Source: Sporolactobacillus sp. STSJ-5 (GTDB lineage: Bacteria; Bacillota; Bacilli; Bacillales; Sporolactobacillaceae). From it: DNA of 64,000 nt. The notes under the pieces are model-generated. The model was not told where the DNA came from. It did no database searches and was given only the letters and a program-made list of their open reading frames with translations. The DNA lies in the NCBI RefSeq assembly GCF_024385605.1, contig NZ_JANFOJ010000012.1, positions 33,486 to 97,485 of the forward strand. The letters run 5' to 3'. Of this stretch, positions 38,436-48,290 are shown in pieces; position 1 is the first letter of the stretch; each line of letters opens with the position of its first letter. Position numbers and translations under genes: made by a program.

Positions 38436-39641
38436 ATGGTAAAAAAACATCATCAGCAAACAGGATTCATCTTGCTATTAGTAATTTTATTAATATCTGC
38501 ATGCCTTCGCGCTCCCTTTACCGCTGTCGGTGCTCTTATTCATTTGATTCAGAGGGATACAGGCATTAATGGAACGCTGAGCGGGTTGCTAACGTCACTT
38601 CCTATGCTCGCCTTTGCTTTTATTGCACCGATAACGCCTCGTTTCGTTCGCCGATGGGGCATGGTCCGCATGCTGTTTTTCAGTATGGCCTGGCTGACTG
38701 CAGGCATTCTGGTTCGCTCTCTTGTACCGGGTATATTTGGTCTGTTCGTCGGTACGGCAGTTGTGGGAGTCGCTATTGCGGCCGGAAACGTGATTCTGCC
38801 CAGTTTTATTCAATCTCAGTTCCGGCAGGACATCGGTTTAATGACCGGAGTTTATTTAGTATCTATGTCGCTTTGGGCAGGTATCAGTTCGGGTTTTGGT
38901 CTGCCGCTTGCCGTGAACGGGCATCTGGGCTGGAAGGGGAGTCTGCTTATATGGTGTTTGCTGTCCCTGGCTGCACTCATTGCCCTCTGGCCCCTCCTAC
39001 GTAGGAAAGAATCAAAGGTATCTTCATCAGAAGAAGAAAACAGGGAACCTACTGGCTCAATCTGGCGCTCCGGGCTGGCCTGGTTCGTGACTCTCTACAT
39101 GGGCATTCAATCTATTCTTTTTTATACCGTGCTCGCCTGGCTTCCTTCGATGTTGAACGCGCAAGGACTGTCGATGAGTCAGGGCGGTTTTCTGCTTCTG
39201 GTCATCCAGATTGTTTCCCTGCCCACTTCTTTTCTTGCACCTGTCCTTGCGAGTCGATTCAAAAACCAGACGAAGCTTGTTGTATCAGCTTGCGCCATTT
39301 ATGTGATTGCATTCGGCGGTCTGCTTAGCGGACACTGGATCTATCTTTGGTCGGTTCTGATCGGCATCGGCAGTGGTGCTTCGTTCAGTTTTGCTATTTC
39401 ACTTTTCAGCCTGCGGACAAATACGGCAGAGGAAAGCATAAAGCTTTCCGGCATGGCACAATCTGTTGGTTATCTGATGGCTGCTGTTGCCCCGGTCATC
39501 ACAGGCTATATTCATGATCTTTCCGGCAGCTGGGAAGCGGCTAAAATCTTTCTTCTTATCTGTGCTGTCCTCCTGACTGTGTTGGCTTTTGGCGTCGGTC
39601 AGGATCGTAAGGTTCACCTGGTCGTGCACAGAAAATCCTGA
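38436..39641 (+). CDS. MFS transporter, CynX/NimT family
   Basis: This roughly 401-residue permease with about 12 transmembrane helices resembles the cyanate/2-nitroimidazole transporter family: an early LRAPFTAVGAL, and TGINGTLSGLLTSLPMLAFA in the first loop-helix unit. The substrate cannot be told from sequence. Either ATG 38436 (GGAG ten bases upstream) or ATG 38421 may be used. It is the first accessory gene after rlmH. No operon partner is evident. Confidence 0.82.
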   Translation: MVKKHHQQTGFILLLVILLISACLRAPFTAVGALIHLIQRDTGINGTLSGLLTSLPMLAFAFIAPITPRFVRRWGMVRMLFFSMAWLTAGILVRSLVPGIFGLFVGTAVVGVAIAAGNVILPSFIQSQFRQDIGLMTGVYLVSMSLWAGISSGFGLPLAVNGHLGWKGSLLIWCLLSLAALIALWPLLRRKESKVSSSEEENREPTGSIWRSGLAWFVTLYMGIQSILFYTVLAWLPSMLNAQGLSMSQGGFLLLVIQIVSLPTSFLAPVLASRFKNQTKLVVSACAIYVIAFGGLLSGHWIYLWSVLIGIGSGASFSFAISLFSLRTNTAEESIKLSGMAQSVGYLMAAVAPVITGYIHDLSGSWEAAKIFLLICAVLLTVLAFGVGQDRKVHLVVHRKS

Positions 39642-39965
39642 ATATGCTTCTGAATAGAATGTTTTTTCAAGTTATCTAAGAAAGACTAAGAGGGCAAGGA
39701 ATTTGGGCGTAAGTAAAAAGAGGGACGGCAGGACATTGCTAGCCAATCACGCTCGGATGAGTGAACAAAAGCACGATAACCCTTAGATATAAATAATTTG
39801 GATGTTCTAGTGGATCATTTGGTTCTTTTATACGATCGCTTCGCATCGCTAAAAGAACGAGATAAAAATAGCCATTCACGCAAAAAAAGTTTTACTAAAC
39901 CAGAAAATGGGAATAGGCAGTAAAGTTTTTTTAACAAAGGGCAAGCTGGTAAAGAGGGATGCGTG
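39642..39965. other. Intergenic region with long hairpin upstream of amylase
   Basis: A perfect 9-base inverted repeat, GTTCTTTTA (39822-39830) with TAAAAGAAC (39850-39858), encloses a second imperfect stem (CGATCGC with GCATCG). There is no T-run. It may be an operator or leader structure for the amylase gene. Nothing else was recognised. Confidence 0.45.
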
Positions 39966-41417
39966 ATGGAAAATGGAATGATGATGCAATATTTTGAATG
40001 GCATTTGGCCAATGATGGAAAACATTGGGAGCGCTTAAAGGCAGATGCTGAGCATTTGGCAGCGATAGGGATCTCGGCCGTTTGGTTGCCGCCCGTGTTC
40101 AAATGTAGCAAGCAGGAAGATGTTGGCTACAGCATCTATGATCTCTATGATCTGGGAGAATTCGATCAGAAGGGGACCGTCCGAACCAAGTACGGAACAA
40201 AAGCAGATTATCTGGCTGCAATCGCGGAGTTGCACGATCACGGTCTATCGGTCTATGCCGATATCGTGCTGAATCACAAAGCGGGTGCCGATGCATGCGA
40301 ACGTTTTCAAGCCTACGAGGTGAATCCGACTAACCGCCAAGAAAAGCTCAGCGAGGCCCACGAAATTGAAGGATGGACAAGGTTCAACTTTCCTGGGCGT
40401 AAAGGAAAGTATTCCGATTTTATATGGACGTGGGAGCACTTTTCTGGGGTTGATTATGATCAGCTGACCAGCAAAAAGGCCATTTATATGATTGAAGGAC
40501 TTAATAAGGGATGGGCCGATGACGATTTGGTGGATAATGAAAACGGCAATTATGATTATTTGATGTATGCAGATATTGACTATCGTCATCCCGACGTTAT
40601 CCGGGAGATTAAAGAGTGGGCAAACTGGTTTTTGAAAACGACTGGAATTGATGGTTTCCGGCTTGACGCGGTGAAGCATATTAACCGCGCGTTCATTGCT
40701 CAATTGGCTGAGCATATTCGCAGGACCTACCGCGATTCCTTTTATTTGGTTGGCGAGTTTTGGAAGGATGAGACGCAGGGGGTGGAGAATTATCTTGAAG
40801 ATACCGACTTTAAACTTGATTTATTCGATGTGACGCTGCATAACAATTTTTATCAGGCAGCGCAGCAGGGGAGGGACTATGATTTGCGGCAAATCTTGGA
40901 GGGGACTTTGATGAAGGAGCACCCATCTCTTGCCGTCACCTTTGTCGATAACCACGATACCCAGCCGGGACAATCACTCGAGTCCAGTGTCGCGCCTTGG
41001 TTCAAATTGCAGGCGTACAGTCTGATTCTGCTTCGTGCGGAAGGATTTCCGGTTATCTTTTATGGTGACTATTACGGCCTTAAAGGACCGAAGCCATCAA
41101 AAGGATTTCAGAAGGATCTGGATAGCTTGATGAATCTGCGCAGAAAGTTTGCCTATGGCGATCAAATGGATTATTTTCAGGATGAACATTGTATTGGCTG
41201 GACCCGTTCCGGCACGGACCAGCATCCAGGAGGACTCGTCGTTATTCTTTCGACAGGCGATGAGAATCAGATTCCAATGAATGTCGGTCCAGAAAACAAG
41301 GGAAAAAATTATGCCGATCAAATGGGTCATCAGCAGGCTCAAGTAAAAATTGATGAAGATGGACAGGGAATCTTTCCGGTTAATGGCGGTTCATTCTCTG
41401 TATGGACTTGTACCTAA
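39966..41417 (+). CDS. Cytoplasmic alpha-amylase (GH13)
   Basis: The 483-residue alpha-1,4-glucan hydrolase starts with MQYFEWHLANDGKHWERL, typical of GH13 subfamily 5. There is no signal peptide, so it probably acts on internal glucans or maltodextrins. The conserved regions are present: VLNHKAG, nucleophile Asp in GFRLDAVKHI, acid Glu in YLVGEFW, and VDNHDTQPG. ATG 39966 follows GAGGG; a GTG directly before it is an alternative. No maltodextrin transport genes lie nearby. Confidence 0.93.
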   Translation: MENGMMMQYFEWHLANDGKHWERLKADAEHLAAIGISAVWLPPVFKCSKQEDVGYSIYDLYDLGEFDQKGTVRTKYGTKADYLAAIAELHDHGLSVYADIVLNHKAGADACERFQAYEVNPTNRQEKLSEAHEIEGWTRFNFPGRKGKYSDFIWTWEHFSGVDYDQLTSKKAIYMIEGLNKGWADDDLVDNENGNYDYLMYADIDYRHPDVIREIKEWANWFLKTTGIDGFRLDAVKHINRAFIAQLAEHIRRTYRDSFYLVGEFWKDETQGVENYLEDTDFKLDLFDVTLHNNFYQAAQQGRDYDLRQILEGTLMKEHPSLAVTFVDNHDTQPGQSLESSVAPWFKLQAYSLILLRAEGFPVIFYGDYYGLKGPKPSKGFQKDLDSLMNLRRKFAYGDQMDYFQDEHCIGWTRSGTDQHPGGLVVILSTGDENQIPMNVGPENKGKNYADQMGHQQAQVKIDEDGQGIFPVNGGSFSVWTCT

Positions 41418-41825
41418 CCTATGTGACCAAATAAACCACCAAGCTTACCAAACAGTAAAGTTGTTATGTCACTCGTGATCGGATAAGACGTAGTCACCCA
41501 GGGTATTTTATTTATCCCCCCAGTCGTTAACTAACCTCTTGGACATGGGGAAAGTAAGTGGTCAAATAGACCAACAAATGGATTCGAAAAAATGGACATT
41601 TCTTTTACTAAATTGACACCATGCGTGGGCTACTATTTAGTGACATATATGATCAGCAAGGTTTTAAAAAGCAGTTAACCAAAATATTTAGGCTGGCCGA
41701 ATCAAAGGAAAGACACTATTTCGATAGCGATATCATTGCTTAGAGAAAAAGATGAATAAATTATCTGCACCTGCTATGTTTCCACCTTATAAGATCTAAA
41801 AGAAAAGTATTAGATGTCTCAAGAT
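41418..41825. other. Intergenic region, nothing recognised
   Basis: About 400 AT-rich bases between convergent genes, without an open frame of note, RNA gene or family repeat. Confidence 0.5.
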
Positions 41826-42689
41826 TTATACTTTCAAAAAATCATTTTTATTGTCCATTGCAAATGATTCAAAGCTTCTGGGCTGTTTACCAGTAATTTG
41901 ATAAAAATCGTCCGTTACGTTTTTAGCAGTTCCCATTCGGGTCATAAAATATAAAGCCACAGTAACGTTTACATACGTTTTGTTGAGCTTTCTTTTTTTA
42001 ATGTACACGCTTCGATAGTTAAGAAAGGAGGGCTTTGCATAGGTAATTTTTCTGCCTAATACATTTGAAAGAATTTCTGCAACTTGGTAATAATCTAATG
42101 CTTCCGGTCCTGTAATTGTATGTGCTGTGTTTACATAGTTCTGGTAGTTATGCAGGATGAACGCTGTAGCCTCTCCAATGTCCTTTGCATCAATAAAACT
42201 TGTCTTACTTTTTCCTGCGGGTACAAAAATAGTGTCTTGTTCACGAATTTCTACAGCATGAACACCTGAAATGTTTTGCATAAAAAATCCTGGTCGAATA
42301 TGGGCAAAAGGAATTTCTAGTTTTTCAATATATTTTTCTATTTTGTAATGGGGAGGAATGCTATTTTTTTCGATCCCCATTAAAGACAGAAAACATACAA
42401 GTTTAATTCCATGATTCTTCATGCATTCTATGAACGGAAAAAGATCTTCGGGCTTTCCTAAATGAGGAGGTCTCATTAAAAAGACTCGATCTACACCCTT
42501 TAACGCATTTTCAAAGGTTGAAGGGTCAGTGAAATCAAATTTAACATCTGTTGAATGTTCTAAGGCAGGTAATCGATTATTTGTTGTGTAGGAACGGACA
42601 ACAATTTCTCCTAATTCCACTAATGTGTGCGAAACAAATGTACCACAGTTCCCGGATGCTCCAGTGACTAAAATTTTACCCAATTTCAT
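41826..42689 (-). CDS. NmrA-like NAD(P)-binding protein (atypical SDR)
   Basis: The 287-residue protein begins with a Rossmann motif (ILVTGASGNCGTFVSHTL) and has the NmrA/azoreductase-like features VKFDFTDPSTFENALKGVDRVFLMRPPH and IRPGFFMQN. Such proteins act as NAD(P)H-dependent reductases or as redox sensors; the substrate is unknown. It overlaps the upstream MarR gene by ATGA, so the pair forms an operon. It is noticeably AT-rich and rich in Lys/Asn codons compared with its neighbours, which suggests acquisition. Confidence 0.83.
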   Translation of the reverse strand: MKLGKILVTGASGNCGTFVSHTLVELGEIVVRSYTTNNRLPALEHSTDVKFDFTDPSTFENALKGVDRVFLMRPPHLGKPEDLFPFIECMKNHGIKLVCFLSLMGIEKNSIPPHYKIEKYIEKLEIPFAHIRPGFFMQNISGVHAVEIREQDTIFVPAGKSKTSFIDAKDIGEATAFILHNYQNYVNTAHTITGPEALDYYQVAEILSNVLGRKITYAKPSFLNYRSVYIKKRKLNKTYVNVTVALYFMTRMGTAKNVTDDFYQITGKQPRSFESFAMDNKNDFLKV

Positions 42690-43105
42690 TTCTCCTCTGC
42701 TAATATCTGATTTGCTTTACTGATTAAGTGGACCAATTGTCTAAAATCATCTTGCCCCATCTTCGTTTCTAAGGTATATAGCATTTTTAAGTATTCTTTA
42801 TAAGATTCATTGACGAGCTCTTTGGCTAGTGAAGTTGGAGTTATTTTATAACTTCTCCCATCTGTTTGATCAGAGTGTTTTATTAAGTATTTTTTTCTAT
42901 TCAAGGAATTAATCATTTCAGTAACCATTGGTTTTGATACTGCGAAGAATTGAGCAATTTGTAAAGGGGTTACCGCTTCTTTACTTCTGACTAAATAGAT
43001 TAAAACCCCCATTTCACTATTGCGAATCGGAATATTTTTCTTTACATTAATTTGTGTTCGGCAAAATTGTGCAATAATTTCTGCACTTTGGTACATTTCG
43101 TCCAT
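42686..43105 (-). CDS. MarR-family transcriptional regulator
   Basis: This 139-residue winged-helix protein has VTPLQIAQFFAVSKPMVTEMINSLNRKKYLIKHSDQTDGRSYKITPT, the MarR recognition helix and wing. It is the first gene of an operon with the NmrA-like gene and probably represses it in response to a small ligand or oxidant. A nested palindrome directly upstream is a likely autoregulatory operator. Confidence 0.9.
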   Translation of the reverse strand: MDEMYQSAEIIAQFCRTQINVKKNIPIRNSEMGVLIYLVRSKEAVTPLQIAQFFAVSKPMVTEMINSLNRKKYLIKHSDQTDGRSYKITPTSLAKELVNESYKEYLKMLYTLETKMGQDDFRQLVHLISKANQILAEEK

Positions 43106-43120
43106 GACGTCACCTCAATA

Positions 43121-43162
43121 TAGTTAATCTACTGAACTAATTTTAGTTCATCTGCTTAACTA
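43121..43162. promoter_or_regulatory. Likely MarR operator (nested palindromes)
   Basis: GAACTAA-TT-TTAGTTC (43134-43149) is flanked symmetrically by TAGTTAA (43121-43127) and TTAACTA (43156-43162), 16 bases upstream of the MarR start. The outer arms resemble the inner arms (AGTTA/TAACT), as if two operator dimers were adjacent. Confidence 0.65.
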
Positions 43163-43401
43163 TTTCAATAGATTTAACACGCAACAATCATCCAGGATTT
43201 TTAAAGTGTGTTTGATTCATTTTTTTTGGTGCAAGATAATGAGAGCTTGGAAGAGACCAACCATACTTGGACACTAAAAAACCTCACTTATATCAGTACG
43301 GTAGCAGTAATGAAAAATTTTTCAGTCATTTTTTTGTCAGTTTATGTTCTGTTCATTTATTATAAAAGTAGAGCAAAATCATGAGAGGAGGGTGTTGTTT
43401 T

Positions 43402-44445
43402 ATGCGGCTGCTGAGTGATCCAAGTGATCAAAAAGATAAGGCAAAGATTAAGCGCGGGAAATTGAAAACAAAGATCCTTGTGGTGTCGGGAATTTTGACG
43501 GCCGCAGCTGCTGTTTTCAAGGTGACGGAAAGTATGGTCGGTCGTTACTTTTATCGTCTGGCCATTGCACGGGAGCAATCGCCTCATCGGAAAAATCTTG
43601 ATCCGGCAGTATCGAAGGAGCACTTTTCATCGGTCATAAAAGCACGGATTGGCGAGCGCAAGGCTGTGAACGAACGCTTTCTCCAGGAGTGTCCGCCGAC
43701 TGACGTTTTTTTAAATGCATCCGATGGTTTGAAGCTGCATGCTTGCCGGTTTGATGCTCATCCGGAAGGCCATCGTTGGGTGGTACTTTTGCATGGATAT
43801 ATGAATGAAGGTTCCTATATGTTCTACTATGCATCGGTTTTTGCTGACCATGGTTTTAATGCTCTCGTTCCGGATTTGCGTGGAGCGGGGCAGAGCGAAG
43901 GAGATTATATTGGCATGGGTTGGAACGATCGGCTGGATGTGGTCGGCTGGATTCATGAGATCATCAAATCGGATCCGCAGGCACAGATTGTCATTTTCGG
44001 CATTTCAATGGGTGCCGCAACCGCGATGATGACGGCGGGGGAGGAGCTTCCTGAACATGTTGTCTGCGTTGTGGAGGATTGCGGTTATACGTCGGTGGCC
44101 GATGAATTCGCATATGAATTACGCAATCTTTTTCGTCTGCCTGCGTTCCCTATCCTTCGATTTGCTGACCGAGTCACACGGTCTCGTGCTGGTTACGGCA
44201 TTTTTGAAGCATCGGCCGTTGAACAATTGAAAAAAGCAAAAGTACCAATTTTGTTTATTCATGGCGAACAGGATACATTTGTTCCAACGAGCATGGTGCA
44301 TCGCGTGTACGAAGCCGCAGCCGGAGAAAAGGAGCTTTTGCTCGTAAAGAATGCTACGCATGCCGCCTCGTCACTTGTCGACCCCGACTTGTATTTTTCA
44401 ACACTCTTCCGTTTTATTGAGAAACATATGAGTATCCGTAATTGA
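43402..44445 (+). CDS. Alpha/beta hydrolase (YqkD-like)
   Basis: The 347-residue predicted hydrolase has an N-terminal membrane-anchor-like segment (ILVVSGILTAAAAVFKV), WVVLLHGYMNEGSYMFYYASVF, nucleophile elbow VIFGISMGAATAM, an acid in LFIHGEQDTFVP and catalytic His in KNATHAASS. It could be an esterase or peptidase at the membrane; the substrate is unknown. I used ATG 43402 after GAGGAGGG; the earlier ATG contains that ribosome site. Confidence 0.82.
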   Translation: MRLLSDPSDQKDKAKIKRGKLKTKILVVSGILTAAAAVFKVTESMVGRYFYRLAIAREQSPHRKNLDPAVSKEHFSSVIKARIGERKAVNERFLQECPPTDVFLNASDGLKLHACRFDAHPEGHRWVVLLHGYMNEGSYMFYYASVFADHGFNALVPDLRGAGQSEGDYIGMGWNDRLDVVGWIHEIIKSDPQAQIVIFGISMGAATAMMTAGEELPEHVVCVVEDCGYTSVADEFAYELRNLFRLPAFPILRFADRVTRSRAGYGIFEASAVEQLKKAKVPILFIHGEQDTFVPTSMVHRVYEAAAGEKELLLVKNATHAASSLVDPDLYFSTLFRFIEKHMSIRN

Positions 44446-44579
44446 ATGAAGACGCTTAGGGAGAACAGAGTATGACTCCAATTGTTCAATCATATGAGTG
44501 AGACGATTTAATTTTTCCGAATATGTTTTCTACTCGCAAACACATAGAATAGGTAAAGCTTGAAAACGATGGAGGCACC

Positions 44580-45410
44580 ATGTGGCTAAAAGATCTCTTC
44601 TTTCATATTCATTATTGCAACAGCAGAGAAGGTCGTGAATCTGGAAATGAAACGAGAAGCATCACCAGAACGCTTCAACATCATGAATTGATCTGCTTTT
44701 CCTCGGGAAAAGGTCATATTGCTATTGGGAAGAAAAAGTACCTTCTAGAGAAGGACATGCTTTTCTATATTTGTCCTGCTGTTATGCATTCCATTGAGAT
44801 CGATGGTAGTGAACCCCTTTGTTTTCAATCTGTACATTTTAGTTATGGACATGTGTACCTTGCCGATAATCATTGGGAAATAAAAAATGAAACACGACTA
44901 CTGCCGCTGCATGAGGCGCAGGTATTAAAGGATCATTATCAAGTGAATGATCTGTTTCATAAGCTGGTAAGTCGCTGGTATGCGAAACAACCTGGGTACG
45001 AATTTGCAGCCAAGATCTTGCTTCAGCAATTGATCGCAGTCATTTTTGAAACCATGAAAAAGCAGAATCAAAAGGCCACAGCGTTCTTAAAAATTGAACA
45101 GGTTATCGAATGTATGCAGCAACATATTGATTGTCGCATAACTTTAAGAGGTTTATCAGATCTGGTGAAATTGTCACCAGCTTACTTATCCAGAATTTTC
45201 AAGGATACAACTGGCTATACCGTCATTGCTTTTTTCAACAGGATGAAAATTGATAAGGCAAAAGCATTGTTGGTAGAGAGCGATAAAAAGATAAAAGAAA
45301 TCGCAGAAGAATTGGGATTCACCGATGAATTTTATTTCAGCAGGGTATTTAAAAAAATTGAAGGCATGAGTCCTTCAGAATTTTATAGCAAAAATGTCCA
45401 TGGAATCTAA
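44580..45410 (+). CDS. AraC-family transcriptional regulator
   Basis: The 276-residue protein has an N-terminal cupin-like sensing domain (HELICFSSGKGHIAIGKKKYLLEKDMLFYICPAVMHSIE) and two C-terminal helix-turn-helices (LRGLSDLVKLSPAYLSRIFKDTTG; IKEIAEELGFTDEFYFSRVFKK). The GRGxH-type cupin suggests a sugar or similar small effector. The start ATG follows GATGGAGGC. It lies between the hydrolase and the efflux gene, either of which could be its target. Confidence 0.9.
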   Translation: MWLKDLFFHIHYCNSREGRESGNETRSITRTLQHHELICFSSGKGHIAIGKKKYLLEKDMLFYICPAVMHSIEIDGSEPLCFQSVHFSYGHVYLADNHWEIKNETRLLPLHEAQVLKDHYQVNDLFHKLVSRWYAKQPGYEFAAKILLQQLIAVIFETMKKQNQKATAFLKIEQVIECMQQHIDCRITLRGLSDLVKLSPAYLSRIFKDTTGYTVIAFFNRMKIDKAKALLVESDKKIKEIAEELGFTDEFYFSRVFKKIEGMSPSEFYSKNVHGI

Positions 45411-45481
45411 TATTGTTCATGTAATAAAGGCCATTCTTCAGCTAGTATGAGGATGTTATTGTTCATTATGTGGGACGATCA

Positions 45482-46732
45482 ATGAATCATCAGCAGAAGG
45501 GTGGCTTTTTTTTGCCGATTTGGAAAAGAAATTTAATTTTTTGCTGGTTTGGCATGTTTGCCACGGGTATCGGCATGAGTCAAATCGCTCCGGTGTTGCC
45601 GCTTTATATTCGGCATCTTGGTGTCCACAATGCAGCTGCAATCGCCCAATTATCCGGGATTGCCTTTGGCATTACGTTTATTCTTTCGGCAATTTTCTCA
45701 CCCATTTGGGGCGCGGCGGCTGACCGGTTTGGGAGAAAACCAATGCTTTTGCGTGCAAGCCTCGGTATGGCACTTGTGATTGGCTGCATGGGTTTTGCGC
45801 CTAACGTCTATGTGCTCATCGGATTGAGGCTGCTGCAAGGAGTGATCACCGGTTATAGCACGGCTTGCACAACATTAATTGCCACTCAGACAGATAATGA
45901 GCATGCCGGATGGGCGCTGGGTACGTTATCAACAGCAAACATTGCCGGTTCTTTACTGGGTCCAATGATCGGGGGATTCATATCGGAATTCGCCGGTAGT
46001 CAAAATGTGTTTTTTATTACCGGTGCACTGATGCTTGTTGCCTTTTTAACCACGATTTTCTTTGTGAAAGAGGAATTTCATCGTGAGGATCATAAGGTAC
46101 TGCGCAGCGGGGAAGTGTGGGCAAGAATTCCGGAAAAAAGCTTAACCGTTACCTTGTTTGTCACTGCTTTTATTTTAACGGTTGCGCTCTATTCAGCGGA
46201 GCCGATTATTACTGTGTACGTGGCACACATTGCTCATAGTACCAGTCATATTGCTCTTTTTGCGGGCATGGCTTTCTCTGCTTCCGGACTGGCAAACATT
46301 CTGGCGGCGCCTAGACTAGGGAAACTTTCGGATCGAATCGGTGCTCAAAAAGTGATACTCGCAGCGCTTATTCTTGCCGGAATTCTTTTTATTCCCATGG
46401 CATTCGTGAACAATCCATGGCAATTAATTGGTCTTAGATTCTTATTTGGCTTAACCGCGGCGGGTCTGATGCCCTCCATTAACATTCTGGTGAAAAAGAT
46501 CACCCCTGATGCACTCACAGGCAGAATTTTCGGATTCAGCATGTCTGCAATGTATTTGGGTGTATTCAGCGGGTCCGTATTTGGCGGACAGGCTGCTGCC
46601 TGGTTTGGCATCCGATCTGTATTTTATATGACTGCTGCGTTGCTGCTCATTAATGCATTATGGGTTTATTTTAGAATTTATCGAAAAATAAGCATCAATG
46701 ATCGTCATCGTGTATCACACAAGGCCATTTGA
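45482..46732 (+). CDS. MFS multidrug efflux transporter (MdtG/TetA-like)
   Basis: The roughly 416-residue, 12-helix antiporter carries the MFS loop 2-3 motif (GAAADRFGRKPML), RLLQGVITGY in helix 4, and the antiporter-like motif C (TANIAGSLLGPMIGGFISE) in helix 5. Drug or small-molecule export is likely, with specificity unknown. Its stop is 19 bases before the interrupted isochorismatase-like gene, suggesting a former two-gene operon. The start ATG 45482 has only a weak ribosome site. Confidence 0.85.
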   Translation: MNHQQKGGFFLPIWKRNLIFCWFGMFATGIGMSQIAPVLPLYIRHLGVHNAAAIAQLSGIAFGITFILSAIFSPIWGAAADRFGRKPMLLRASLGMALVIGCMGFAPNVYVLIGLRLLQGVITGYSTACTTLIATQTDNEHAGWALGTLSTANIAGSLLGPMIGGFISEFAGSQNVFFITGALMLVAFLTTIFFVKEEFHREDHKVLRSGEVWARIPEKSLTVTLFVTAFILTVALYSAEPIITVYVAHIAHSTSHIALFAGMAFSASGLANILAAPRLGKLSDRIGAQKVILAALILAGILFIPMAFVNNPWQLIGLRFLFGLTAAGLMPSINILVKKITPDALTGRIFGFSMSAMYLGVFSGSVFGGQAAAWFGIRSVFYMTAALLLINALWVYFRIYRKISINDRHRVSHKAI

Positions 46733-46751
46733 AATAGGAAAGGAAATGATT

Positions 46752-47345
46752 ATGGATAAGAAACAAGCAGGAACGGAACGTTTAACAGCGGCTAAAACGG
46801 CTCTTATAGTTATTGATCTGCAGAATGGTATTGTCAACAGTCCGCGTGCGCCTTATACAGGTGTGCAGGTTGTTCAAAAGGCGAGCAGCATGGTTCGTAA
46901 ATTTCTGGAAAAAGGTGCCTTTGTCGTTCTTGTCCGTGTTGCCACATTTGATGGAAAAGATATGCTGAGGCCTAATACTGATCAAAGCAGCCGTTCCAAC
47001 CGGTTCAGTGAGGGCTGGGATCAATGGGTACCTGAGTTAGCAGACTTTACGAACGCTTAAACGATGACTAAAAGGCAATGGGGCGCATTCTATGGCACAG
47101 ATCTTGACGCGCAATTGCGCCGTCGCGGTATTCAAACTGTTGTGCTTTGCGGCATTTCTACAGGAATTGGTGTCGACACGACCGCACGTGAAGCTTATCA
47201 GCATGGCTACTCGCAAATTTTTGTTGAGGATGCAATGACCGCTTCAACCAAAGAAGAACATGATTATGTGTGTCACTATATTTTCCCGCGGATTGGGAGA
47301 ATTCGGACATGCGATGAAGTACTACGTTTGTTAAGCGATGAGTAA
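46752..47345 (+). pseudogene. Isochorismatase-like hydrolase interrupted by an in-frame stop
   Basis: The frame starting at ATG 46752 (after AGGAAAGGA) reads ALIVIDLQNGIV and WDQWVPELADFTNA, then a TAA at 47058-47060. The same frame continues [24 protein letters not shown] and [19 protein letters not shown] to 47345. Together they make one normal cysteine-hydrolase-fold protein of about 197 residues, so this is a point nonsense change without frameshift. The nucleophile position (GIGV where many relatives have a Cys) is Gly, which some family subgroups share. Readthrough or a sequencing error is possible. Confidence 0.85.
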
Positions 47346-47420
47346 TACAGGGAAGGTTAAAGTTGTTTATTTGACCTAAAAAATAGTCTGCATCGGTCAA
47401 TGAACGGGTATAGCTAAATA

Positions 47421-47468
47421 AAACGATCCGATTCATGCCATTATGAGGCAAGAACCGGATCGTTTTTT
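47421..47468. terminator. Bidirectional terminator
   Basis: AAACGATCCG (47421-47430) pairs with CGGATCGTTT (47456-47465), followed by T's on the + strand and an A-rich flank on the left. It serves the convergent isochorismatase-like and metQ-like genes. Confidence 0.8.
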
Positions 47469-47483
47469 AATTCATAACCCTTT

Positions 47484-48290
47484 TTACCAAGCGGGAACTA
47501 CAGAACCATGAAATGTTTTACTAATGTATGCTTTGATTTGAGGCGAATGATAGTAATTCTTTATTTGCTTAACGACCTTATCATTTTTATTCTTTGTTCG
47601 AACGACGAAATAGTTTGGATAACTATTGTGAGTGAGCGACTCATGGTAGATGGAGTCGTTCAGAATGGTCAGGTTAGCACCCATAGCAAAATTCGAATTA
47701 ATTGCTGCGGCGGTCACTTCATCGAGATGAGAAGTAATCTGAGCGGGATCCATAGCTATAAATTCGAGATGCTTCGGATTGCTGACGATATCACGGGTTG
47801 AGCCGGTTCTTTGTGTCCCCTTCTTCATCTTAATTACGCCTGCTTTTTCCAACAAGGTCAGACTGCGCGGTTGGCTGGACGGATCATTCGGTATTGCGAT
47901 TTTATCCCCTTTTTTCAAATCCTTTAAGTTTTTGATCTTATTTGAGTATATCCCCATCGGCAACGCGACGGTTTTAAAAACATCGGTAATTTTATAGCCT
48001 CTGTCTTTAATCTGTGCCTTCAGGAAGGGTAAGGTTTCATAACTGCTGGCATCTAGGTCACCGGTATCCAGTGCGGTATTCGGCTGATTATAATCATTAA
48101 AAACTTTCAGGTGGATGGTCAATCCATCTTTCTTAGCAATCTTGGCAACCTGTTCCATAATTTGTTGATGCGGTCCGCCGGTTACGCCGACAGTAATCTC
48201 TTTTTCACTTAATGTAGCAGAGTTGCTACCGCAAGCAGTCAATGTAAAAATGATCGTCATAATTAGTCCTAAAAAGAACACCTTTTTCAT
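47484..48290 (-). CDS. MetQ/NlpA-family substrate-binding lipoprotein
   Basis: The 268-residue lipoprotein (lipobox TLTAC) has the NlpA pattern ITVGVTGGPHQQIMEQVAKIAKKDG, NDYNQPNTALDTGDLDASSYETLPFLK and AIPNDPSSQPRSLTLLEKAGVI. It probably binds methionine or a related amino acid for an ABC importer. No metN or metP (ATPase, permease) is adjacent, so it must share a transporter encoded elsewhere or act alone. No S-box or T-box was seen upstream. I chose ATG 48290 after GGGGGAA. Confidence 0.9.
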   Translation of the reverse strand: MKKVFFLGLIMTIIFTLTACGSNSATLSEKEITVGVTGGPHQQIMEQVAKIAKKDGLTIHLKVFNDYNQPNTALDTGDLDASSYETLPFLKAQIKDRGYKITDVFKTVALPMGIYSNKIKNLKDLKKGDKIAIPNDPSSQPRSLTLLEKAGVIKMKKGTQRTGSTRDIVSNPKHLEFIAMDPAQITSHLDEVTAAAINSNFAMGANLTILNDSIYHESLTHNSYPNYFVVRTKNKNDKVVKQIKNYYHSPQIKAYISKTFHGSVVPAW

